Positions 1 through 5,913 of a stretch of 9,517 bases of DNA are shown here, one piece after another. This DNA comes from Smithella sp. ME-1 (GTDB lineage Bacteria; Desulfobacterota; Syntrophia; Syntrophales; Smithellaceae): the NCBI GenBank assembly GCA_000495415.1, contig AWGX01000828.1:1-9517 (forward strand). Reading direction: 5' to 3'. The notes beneath the pieces are model-generated. The model was not told where the DNA came from. It did no database searches and saw nothing but the letters and a program-made list of their open reading frames with translations. A program made the translations under genes and the position numbers. Within the stretch, counting starts at the first letter, position 1. The number at the start of each line of letters is the position of its first letter.

Positions 1-63
1 GACTTCGCGCCAGCGGGGGACAGGCAATGTGTTCATTTGCAAGTTTTTCACCTTCTAAAGCAG

Positions 64-82
64 TGGTAGGCAATACCTACCA
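64..82. promoter_or_regulatory. Perfect inverted repeat, possible operator upstream of the superoxide reductase gene
   Basis: TGGTAGG and CCTACCA form a perfect 7-bp inverted repeat around the 5-base spacer CAATA. No T-run follows, so it does not look like an intrinsic terminator. It lies about 88 bp upstream of the superoxide reductase start, in DNA with no supported gene, which suits a dimeric regulator site. I do not recognise it as a known operator. A hairpin in an upstream transcript is the alternative. Confidence 0.4.
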
Positions 83-104
83 TTCCCCTTACTATTAATC
101 AGTA

Positions 105-133
105 TTGTTTTCCCCCATCCCTTACATTAATTT
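105..133 (+). promoter_or_regulatory. Candidate sigma-70-type promoter for the superoxide reductase gene
   Basis: TTGTTT (105-110) and TAATTT (128-133) are separated by 17 bases. They would start a transcript near position 140, about 30 bases before the ATG and just ahead of the ribosome binding site. Both boxes are imperfect and the region is AT-rich, so a chance match is possible. Confidence 0.25.
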
Positions 134-159
134 GCGGTTAAAGAAATAAATAATTTCGT

Positions 160-164
160 GGAGG
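160..164 (+). promoter_or_regulatory. Ribosome binding site that fixes the superoxide reductase start at 170
   Basis: GGAGG sits 5 bases before the ATG at 170. The in-frame GTG at 158 overlaps this site and could not use it, so the four extra N-terminal residues of the longer reading are probably not made. Confidence 0.7.
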
Positions 165-169
165 TATTT

Positions 170-604
170 ATGAAAATCTATATTTGCCAGGTTTGCGGAT
201 ATCTTGCATTCAACAATTTGCCGGACACATGTCCGGTCTGCGGTGCGGAAAAAGATAAATTTTTGCAAAATGATGAAATTTTTAAAGAGTCCATGAAAAA
301 GAGCCCGGAGGCTGAGATCAAACATGTTCCGGCTGTCGCTATCAATGATCAGAGTTGCAGCCTTATTCCGGAATCCAGTTGCATGGAAGTAATTGTAACC
401 ATCGGCAAGGTAATGCACCCAATGGAAGAAAAGCACTACATTCGTTTCATAGATGCTTATCAGAATGATAAACTTATTGCCCGAATGGGACTCACACCCC
501 TCAGTGTTTATCCTATAGCATGTTTCCATTTGAAAGAAGCGGGAGGTAAAATTACCATCGTCGAGAATTGTAGTATCCATGGTTATTGGAAGTCAGAGCT
601 ATAG
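170..604 (+). CDS. Superoxide reductase (desulfoferrodoxin family) with N-terminal rubredoxin-like domain
   Basis: The protein has 144 residues and no signal peptide, so it is cytoplasmic. Residues 4-33 form a rubrerythrin-type rubredoxin domain: C6-x2-C9-G and C21-P-V-C24-G-A, in a C-x2-C-x11-C-x2-C pattern that binds one Fe(SCys)4 centre. Residues about 48-144 match the desulfoferrodoxin/neelaredoxin iron domain. All five ligands of the Fe(His)4Cys site are visible: H52 (KHVP), H83 and H89 (HPMEEKH), C134 and H137 (CSIHGYWK). K51, the conserved lysine before the first His, is present. The Glu before that Lys in desulfoferrodoxin is replaced by I50. The family reduces superoxide to hydrogen peroxide with electrons from rubredoxin; here the fused domain could be the internal donor (inference). 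The canonical desulforedoxin domain with its CC pair is absent. C63, C71 and C118 are extra cysteines outside the known sites. The phasin-like gene follows 58 bp downstream and may be co-transcribed. Confidence 0.88.
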   Translation: MKIYICQVCGYLAFNNLPDTCPVCGAEKDKFLQNDEIFKESMKKSPEAEIKHVPAVAINDQSCSLIPESSCMEVIVTIGKVMHPMEEKHYIRFIDAYQNDKLIARMGLTPLSVYPIACFHLKEAGGKITIVENCSIHGYWKSEL

Positions 605-650
605 ACGAAAAGCGCAGACAGCTTTAAATCTACAAATCAAAAATAACCCA

Positions 651-657
651 AAGGAGG
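651..657 (+). promoter_or_regulatory. Ribosome binding site that fixes the phasin-like start at 663
   Basis: AAGGAGG lies 5 bases before the ATG at 663. The frame stays open upstream to an ATG at 579, but that start is inside the preceding coding sequence and lacks such a site. Confidence 0.7.
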
Positions 658-662
658 CCGTT

Positions 663-1136
663 ATGGAAAACAAGGAAATAGTGAAACAGATGATTGATTT
701 GCACAAGACATCATTCGGGAACTTCTTTTCAACAATGGTAACGCTTCAGGACCGGGCGGAAAAAATTATGAAGTCTTTTGTCGATCAAACCCCAGGAATA
801 ACCGATGAAGGAAAAAAGGTCATGGACCAGCTAAATAGTATGTACAAGAAAAACCGTGACGATTTCAAGAACGCTGTCGATGAGGGATACGAAAAGGTTG
901 AGGTATTCTTCGATGGCAGTGCAACGGCCATGTTTCAAGACCAGACCAAGAAGATATTCGACCTCTTTTCATACCAGAAGAACTGGATGCCCTTTGATTT
1001 TATGAAACACATGGAAGAATTGGCGGCAATGTATAAGAAGGGTTATGACGAATTCAATAAACAAATAGATAAGAACCTTCAACGTATGGGGCAATTTTCT
1101 TCTGTTGCGAACAAACCACAGACAAAGAGTAAGTAG
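663..1136 (+). CDS. Phasin-like helical protein
   Basis: The protein has 157 residues, is strongly charged and is predicted to be almost all helix. It has no cysteine, no signal peptide and no membrane segment. Its style matches phasin-family proteins, the small amphipathic coat proteins of polyhydroxyalkanoate granules: an N-terminal helix with an aromatic patch (F18, F21, F22), Gln/Lys/Asp-rich helices and a basic Lys/Gln tail. Two stretches resemble each other, M60-V79 and M123-M142. Each begins MYKK and continues with an acidic residue, Phe and Asp at matching places, which suggests an internal helical repeat. The start at 663 is chosen for its ribosome binding site. No polyhydroxyalkanoate synthase or depolymerase gene lies in the window, so the granule role rests on sequence style alone. 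A general stress-related helical protein is the alternative. Confidence 0.6.
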   Translation: MENKEIVKQMIDLHKTSFGNFFSTMVTLQDRAEKIMKSFVDQTPGITDEGKKVMDQLNSMYKKNRDDFKNAVDEGYEKVEVFFDGSATAMFQDQTKKIFDLFSYQKNWMPFDFMKHMEELAAMYKKGYDEFNKQIDKNLQRMGQFSSVANKPQTKSK

Positions 1137-1159
1137 CAGAAATGAGTCTCTGCAAGCAG

Positions 1160-1381
1160 ATGAAACATTGGATTGTTGCCGTTTGATGTATCCGATGCCT
1201 GTCATTAAAACAGCCCAGGTGTCAAGAAGATGAAGACAGGCCGGGTTCCGGAGATCGTAGCAACCGATTAGGGATCAAACAGGATATGCCCGCATGGTGT
1301 AAAACCACAGAGAACGAATGTCTGGCCATTGAAGACAAAGGCGAAGCAGTTAAGGTTTACGTCAGGAAAACCAGGGAATAA
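1160..1381 (+). pseudogene. Decayed TusA-family sulfurtransferase gene
   Basis: No intact frame is present, but three successive frames read together give a complete TusA-type protein of about 74 residues. The first (1165-1230) reads TLDCCRLMYPMPVIKT and then AQVSRR. The second (1230-1268) reads MKTGRVPEIVATD and then stops. The third (1271-1378) reads GIKQDMPAWCKTTENE and continues to VYVRKTRE, with a stop at 1379-1381. A likely start ATG at 1160 is also one base out of frame with the first block. Three single-base losses, near 1163, 1230 and 1269, would explain everything. The family motif has Cys-Pro-x-Pro, whose Cys carries the persulfide sulfur. Here that position is Tyr (TAT, 1189-1191, one transition from TGT), and the usual Gly after the first LDC is Arg. 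The lost catalytic residue argues for true decay rather than sequencing error alone. Confidence 0.75.
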
Positions 1382-1458
1382 TTTAATCCTTTTAAAATAT
1401 ATGTTTCCAGGTAACCAAAGATAAACATTTTAAACTTTAATAGAAAGGAGAAATAATC
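1382..1458 (+). other. AT-rich leader of the membrane-channel gene
   Basis: This 77-base stretch after the pseudogene is AT-rich and ends in a clear ribosome binding site, AAAGGAG (1444-1450), 8 bases before the ATG at 1459. It probably carries the promoter of the channel gene, but I could not fit convincing -35 and -10 boxes with normal spacing. No hairpin terminator is seen. Confidence 0.35.
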
Positions 1459-2928
1459 ATGAACACAGAAATGACGACGATGTGGAATGCTGTGCAGGCA
1501 GGATTAGGAAATCATATCCCGGCCCTGCTGGGAGCGTTAGCCATATTGATAGTAGGCTGGCTTATCGCTTTATTAGTACGTGCCGCTGTTCGCAAGGGAT
1601 TGGGATTCTTAAATCTTAATGCACGCTTCACTCAACTCACCGGTCAAACCGTGGATATTGAAAAAGCCGTAGGCGTGGCACTATTTTGGTTTGTGCTGCT
1701 CTTTACACTGACTGCTGTGTTTAACTCACTGGATTTGGGATTTGTTTCCGCACCTTTTGCCGCGTTGTTGACAAAATTTCTTGAATACGTTCCACGCTTG
1801 CTCGCTGGTCTGATCATAGCAATGCTGGCTTGGTTAATTGCCAGCGTAGTGCGCAAAATGGTTAGCAAGGCTCTTTCCAAGACCACCCTTGACGAAAAAC
1901 TTTCCGAACACGCCGGCATGCCTCCCATCAGTGACGGTTTGAGCCAGGCGCTATTCTGGCTTATCATTTTATTATTTGTACCGGCTGTCCTTAACGCGCT
2001 CCAAATGAATGGGCTGCTGGAACCGTTTCGCGAAATGATCGCCAAAATACTTGACATAGTGCCCAATGCGATAGCTGCCTTTGTTATTGGAGGTGTGGGA
2101 TGGATTTTAGCCACCGTGCTTCGTAATCTTACAACAAACCTCTTGCGTACGGCCGGAAGTGACAAAATAGGTCATCAAGTCGGATTGAGCGAATCGGTTA
2201 AACTTTCCAATGCAGTAGGTTTAGTAGTTTTTGTTGTCGTGTTCCTGCCGGCGCTTATTGCCGCATTGGATGCACTGAAGATCGAGGCCATTTCCAAACC
2301 AGCCACAGACATGCTGAGCATGTTTTTTGAGGCTGTGCCGCACATCATTGCGGCCGGTCTTATACTGGTAATAACTTGGATGATCGCTTCCTTTGCTTCG
2401 CGTCTGTTAGCCAGCTTGCTAAATACCATAGGTTTCGACAATCTGCCTCAGCATACTGGTATTGCCTCCGCTTTTCAAAAAACTCCCGCTTCGGTATTTG
2501 TTGGCTACGTTGTTCTGTTTTTTGCCATGCTGTTCGCCACTGTTGAAGCAGCCAATCAAGTAGGGTTTACGCATATCAGCGATACCGTGGATACTTTTAT
2601 CCGCTTCGGCGGTGATGTGCTGTTAGGCGCGATTATTCTTGTTGTTGGATTCTGGCTGGCAACCCTTGCTTATGAAGTAATGGAGAAAGCCAGCGGTCCC
2701 AACACTAAGGGATTGGCAAGGATTGGTCGTTATGCAATTTTAGGGTTGGTACTGGCTCTTGGCTTGCGCGCTATGGGCATTGCCGATGACATCGTCAACC
2801 TCGCCTTCGGCCTTACTTTGGGCTCAGTCGCTGTCGCGGTTGCACTGTCATTTGGTTTGGGGGGTCGTGAAGCAGCCGGTAAGCTTACAGAGCAATGGCT
2901 GTCTAAGTTCCATTCAGACGATCGTTAA
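1459..2928 (+). CDS. Mechanosensitive-channel-type membrane protein with five tandem two-helix repeats
   Basis: The 489-residue integral membrane protein belongs to the 'conserved TM helix' branch of the MscS-like channels, the group that includes CmpX. It consists of five similar modules. A helix with a GW/AW/TW/GF mark at W34, W125, W215, W307 and F399 recurs every 90-92 residues. Each is followed by a second helix, at about 70-90, 161-181, 250-270, 343-365 and 420-440. From the second module on, each marked helix is preceded by an amphipathic stretch that ends Val-Pro in three cases. A last helix (about 444-468), rich in Gly, Ala and Val and ending FGLGGREAAGK, resembles the pore-lining TM3 of MscS. 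That gives about 11 membrane segments. The soluble beta domain that follows TM3 in MscS is missing, because the protein ends about 20 residues later. Opening under membrane tension during osmotic downshock is the family role; the gating stimulus here is inferred. The gene stands alone between the pseudogene and the efflux operon. Confidence 0.8.
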   Translation: MNTEMTTMWNAVQAGLGNHIPALLGALAILIVGWLIALLVRAAVRKGLGFLNLNARFTQLTGQTVDIEKAVGVALFWFVLLFTLTAVFNSLDLGFVSAPFAALLTKFLEYVPRLLAGLIIAMLAWLIASVVRKMVSKALSKTTLDEKLSEHAGMPPISDGLSQALFWLIILLFVPAVLNALQMNGLLEPFREMIAKILDIVPNAIAAFVIGGVGWILATVLRNLTTNLLRTAGSDKIGHQVGLSESVKLSNAVGLVVFVVVFLPALIAALDALKIEAISKPATDMLSMFFEAVPHIIAAGLILVITWMIASFASRLLASLLNTIGFDNLPQHTGIASAFQKTPASVFVGYVVLFFAMLFATVEAANQVGFTHISDTVDTFIRFGGDVLLGAIILVVGFWLATLAYEVMEKASGPNTKGLARIGRYAILGLVLALGLRAMGIADDIVNLAFGLTLGSVAVAVALSFGLGGREAAGKLTEQWLSKFHSDDR

Positions 2929-3044
2929 GCCTGAAATGCAGACGAAGAGTAGTGCCAAATGAAAATATATTAGATTTCTGAACAAAATGTGGCGTTGTTG
3001 TCGTCCATTATTAATTATAAAAAAGAAATGAAAGGAGACAAAAG

Positions 3045-3434
3045 ATGAAGAACTTTGCAACGGCATTAATGATATTATTGCTTGCAGCGGGCTTAGTATA
3101 TGCGAAGGATTACACGGTTATGAAAAAAGCAGGCAGTTACACGGTTGAGGTAAAGCTGGACAAGAATCCGCCGGTCACGGGAACAAACAAGATGGATATT
3201 GCCATTAAGGATGCGGCAGGGAAAAATGTTACCAATGCAAGCGTTGTCGTTGAATACGGAATGCCGGCTATGCCGGGAATGGGCGCGATGAATTATAAGA
3301 CCAATGCGACTCTGAAAGGTAACAGCTATTTCACTACTATCAATTTTTCGATGAGTGGTGCCTGGTATGTAAATATTAAAATCAACCGTGGCGGTAAGAC
3401 TCAAACGGTAAAATTAAATGTTGATATTAGGTAG
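3045..3434 (+). CDS. Secreted FixH/YtkA-like protein with Met-rich ladder, first gene of the efflux operon
   Basis: The protein has 129 residues. Residues 1-20 are a clear signal peptide (hydrophobic core ALMILLLAAGLV, cleavage after AYA-type residues near 20), so the mature part of about 109 residues is periplasmic. The remainder looks like one immunoglobulin-like beta-sandwich of the FixH/YtkA type: Y32-L38, M50-K55, A65-Y71, S94-F101 and A106-I112 as strands. Its standout feature is YGMPAMPGMGAM, with Met at 73, 76, 79 and 82, every third residue. Met thioethers favour Cu(I) and Ag(I), so a metal-chaperone or sensing role for the pump behind it is a reasonable inference. It contains no Cys. 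The ribosome binding site AAAGGAG (3031-3037) sits 7 bases before the start. The stop codon lies inside the next gene, with a 17-bp overlap. Confidence 0.75.
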   Translation: MKNFATALMILLLAAGLVYAKDYTVMKKAGSYTVEVKLDKNPPVTGTNKMDIAIKDAAGKNVTNASVVVEYGMPAMPGMGAMNYKTNATLKGNSYFTTINFSMSGAWYVNIKINRGGKTQTVKLNVDIR

Positions 3435-4692
3435 ATTTTTAAAATTATCGCTTTTGTTTTTGGGCGTTTTTCTGATAGCGGCAGCGCCTGTGCAGAGCGA
3501 TCCGGTTCTGTACGGATTGATCGCTGAAGCTCTGAAAAACAGCCCCGAAATTAAAGCGTCCCAGGCCGGGATTGAGGCTGCCCGTTTGAGAATTACGCAG
3601 GCGGGAAGTTTGCCTGATCCCATGATAATGGCCGGTTATCAAAATGAAGGTTTTGACAGTTATACCTACGGCGATATGGAGGGATCGCAGTGGATGTTTT
3701 CGGCGTCCCAGCAGTTCCTTTTCCCCGGCAAGAGAAGTCTCAAGAGAGAAAGGACTAAGCGTGATGCAGAAAGTCTCGAAGCGATGCACGAGCAGCTGAA
3801 ACTTAAAACGACTGCCCGCGTCAAGGAGCTGTATTACGATCTTTTCCTGGCCTATAAGAATATTGATCTCTTGAAAGAAAAAGGGGATTTAATCATTCGG
3901 ATGGAAAGCCTGGCCCTGGTGCGCTATGCCGCAGGAACTGCCATGCAGCAGGATGTGATCATGACGCAAACTGAAAAATACATGCTGCTGGAAAAAGAAG
4001 AAATGGGTCAGCAAAAAATCCAGTCCCTGGAAGCGATGCTCAAAGCTTTTGTTGGCAGGCACCAGGGGGATTCGTTACCGAGACCTAGTGAACCGGCCTA
4101 TCAACCCTTTACTCTGGACATTAATGATGCAGTCAAGTTGGCGATGCAAAATTCTCCGGAATTAAAATCGCGCCAGAAAATGCTGGAGGCTGCCAACGCT
4201 AAAGTTGCAATGGCCAAGAAAGAATATTATCCGGACTTTGCCTTGAGTGGCGGTTATTATAACCGGTCTGGCGATTTCCCCGATATGTGGGCTGCCACCG
4301 TGACCTTCAACCTTCCCGTTTATTTTCAATCGAAACAAAAACCGGCGGAAATGGAAGCAAAGGCAATCCTAAGTCAGGCCGGTCAGGAGCTGGCAGCGAC
4401 CCAATTGATGATTGAAGCGGCACTGCGTGATAACTACGCCATGCTCCGTTCAGCGGAGAGGCTGATGGAAATTTACAAAGACGGAATTCTTCCGAAAACG
4501 AGACAGGATATCGAGCAGGCATTGACAGGATATTCTGCAGGAAGGGGAGAAACCGTGAATATCTTATCCCGCTTAAAGACCCTGCTGGACTATGAGCTTT
4601 TATACTGGAGCCAGCTGGTGGAAAGAGAAAAAGCCGTTGCCCGCGTGCAGGCTATTACAGCCGGACTCAATGGTGAAGGAGGAAAGCAATGA
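3418..4692 (+). CDS. TolC-family outer-membrane efflux channel of the metal RND system
   Basis: The 424-residue protein would trimerise into the beta-barrel and periplasmic tunnel through which the pump expels metal. A signal peptide covers about residues 7-27 (LSLLFLGVFLIAAAPVQS). There is no Cys near the cleavage site, or anywhere in the protein, so unlike CusC it is not a lipoprotein. The two-fold repeat of the family is visible: SPEIKASQAGIEAARLRI at 42-59 with LPDP after it, and SPELKSRQKMLEAANAKV at 246-263 with YPDF after it. Long helices at about 105-210 and 310-415 form the tunnel hairpins, and residues near 70-100 and 274-304 look like barrel strands. The start overlaps the upstream gene by 17 bp and has no strong ribosome binding site, so translation is probably coupled. 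The end overlaps the adaptor gene as ATGA. Confidence 0.88.
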   Translation: MLILGRFLKLSLLFLGVFLIAAAPVQSDPVLYGLIAEALKNSPEIKASQAGIEAARLRITQAGSLPDPMIMAGYQNEGFDSYTYGDMEGSQWMFSASQQFLFPGKRSLKRERTKRDAESLEAMHEQLKLKTTARVKELYYDLFLAYKNIDLLKEKGDLIIRMESLALVRYAAGTAMQQDVIMTQTEKYMLLEKEEMGQQKIQSLEAMLKAFVGRHQGDSLPRPSEPAYQPFTLDINDAVKLAMQNSPELKSRQKMLEAANAKVAMAKKEYYPDFALSGGYYNRSGDFPDMWAATVTFNLPVYFQSKQKPAEMEAKAILSQAGQELAATQLMIEAALRDNYAMLRSAERLMEIYKDGILPKTRQDIEQALTGYSAGRGETVNILSRLKTLLDYELLYWSQLVEREKAVARVQAITAGLNGEGGKQ

Positions 4693-5903
4693 AGAATAGC
4701 GGTTATCTAATTCATCTGTTCAATCATTTTGCTGTCGGCTGTCTGGTGATCATTTGGTCAGTGCAGGTTATAGCACAAACTCATTCTCATCCAACAGAGC
4801 CGGTAAAACCTTTGGCGACTCAACAGAACCAACCGGCAGTGCAATCTGATCAGGATGTTCCCCAGGTGGAAATCTCCTCCGATCAACAGAAACTCATTGG
4901 TGTGAAAACAATGAAGGCGTCAGTGATGCCCATGAAGAAAATAATCCGGACAGTAGGAAGGGTGGAAGTCGATGAAAGCAGGCAGGCAACCATTAACGCC
5001 AAAACCGAAGGATGGATTGAGAAGCTCTATGTCAACACAACGGGTAGTTACATTTCTAAAGGACAAAAGCTTGCCGAAATTTACAGTCCGGAACTTCTGG
5101 CGACCCAGCAGGAATTTCTGACAACATTGAAATGGACCAAAGATGCGGCGGTCAATAATGCAGGTGCCGATAAAGCCGGTACATCCGTATCGGAGTTAAA
5201 TAAAATGCTTGCGCGGGATGCTGCCGCCACGCTTGATGCCGCGCGTCAGCGCCTGCTTTTGTGGGATGTCTCTCCCGCGCAGATCAGGGCAATTGAAGAG
5301 ACGGGTAAATCTTTCCGGACCCTGACCCTGTATGCTCCGGTCAGCGGATATGTAACGCAGAAAATGGTTGTCGCCGGGATGAAGATTATGCCGGGAGAAA
5401 AAATGCTGGACATAGCCGATTTATCCAGCCTGTGGGTTGTAGCCGATATTTATGAATATGAATTGCCGCTCGTCAAAGTCGGCAATCAGGCGACCATCAC
5501 GCTGGCCTCTCTTCCCGGCGTGGAGCTGACGTCGAAGATTGATTATATCTATCCGGACTTGTCGGCACAGACGCGCACAGCAAAAGTCCGCCTGAAGCTC
5601 TCCAACAGCAACCGCCAGTTGAAGCCGCAGATGTTCACCAACGTTGAAATTAAAATCAATCTCGGGAGTAGATTGGTGATACCGGAATCCGCGGTTATGG
5701 ATACTGGCCGGGCCATGGTGGTCTATGTGGATCTGGGAAACGGCGCGTTTGAGCCGCGGGAAATTAAAGCAGGAATTAGAGCAGACGGATACGTTGAAGT
5801 TCTGCGCGGTGTAAAAAGCGGCGAAAGCGTTGTCGCGGCGGCTAACTTTCTGGTCGATTCGGAAGCGCAGTTGAAGGGGATCAAGCCCCTCCCTCCCCGA
5901 TAG
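4689..5903 (+). CDS. cusB: CusB-type periplasmic adaptor (membrane fusion protein)
   Basis: The 404-residue protein would link the inner-membrane pump to the outer-membrane channel. Residues 10-29 form a hydrophobic signal or anchor segment, with likely cleavage after VIAQ. The CusB-like core begins at about 58. The first half of the lipoyl/barrel-sandwich domain is GWIEKLYVNTTGSYISKGQ (108-126), followed by Y132-SPEL. A helical hairpin spans about 136-208, and the second lipoyl half is TLYAPVSGYV (213-222). Beta-barrel and membrane-proximal domains follow, with LWVVADIYEYELP at 248-260, a DLSAQTRT turn near 290 and IPESAV at 331-336. The N-terminal tail before the core (31-60) has H32 and H34 but no Met, unlike the metal-binding methionines of CusB. 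No YHS-like or extra metal-binding domain is attached. The ribosome binding site AAGGAGG (4676-4682) lies inside the preceding gene. Confidence 0.88.
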   Translation: MKNSGYLIHLFNHFAVGCLVIIWSVQVIAQTHSHPTEPVKPLATQQNQPAVQSDQDVPQVEISSDQQKLIGVKTMKASVMPMKKIIRTVGRVEVDESRQATINAKTEGWIEKLYVNTTGSYISKGQKLAEIYSPELLATQQEFLTTLKWTKDAAVNNAGADKAGTSVSELNKMLARDAAATLDAARQRLLLWDVSPAQIRAIEETGKSFRTLTLYAPVSGYVTQKMVVAGMKIMPGEKMLDIADLSSLWVVADIYEYELPLVKVGNQATITLASLPGVELTSKIDYIYPDLSAQTRTAKVRLKLSNSNRQLKPQMFTNVEIKINLGSRLVIPESAVMDTGRAMVVYVDLGNGAFEPREIKAGIRADGYVEVLRGVKSGESVVAAANFLVDSEAQLKGIKPLPPR

Positions 5904-5913
5904 AGGAAAATAC

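Noticed and set aside
1..69. Short frames touching the left edge: a plus-strand frame ending at 67-69, and a minus-strand ATG at 34-36 reading off the edge
   Set aside because: About 20 and 12 codons only, no recognisable protein and at best a weak ribosome binding site. They cannot be told from chance.
608..625. Possible hairpin AAAGC/GCTTT between the first two genes as a terminator
   Set aside because: The stem is only 5 bp, AT-rich and not followed by a T-run.
579..662. N-terminal extension of the phasin-like protein from an ATG at 579
   Set aside because: It overlaps the superoxide reductase coding end and lacks a ribosome binding site, while the ATG at 663 has a strong one.
1136..1153. 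Hairpin GCAGA/TCTGC right after the phasin-like stop
   Set aside because: A 5-bp stem with an 8-base loop and no T-run is too weak to call a terminator.
2995..3021. Promoter for the efflux operon from TTGTTG (2995-3000) and TATAAA (3016-3021)
   Set aside because: The spacer is only 15 bases, and the predicted transcript start would fall almost on the ribosome binding site. The operon probably has a promoter in this 116-bp gap, but I cannot place it.
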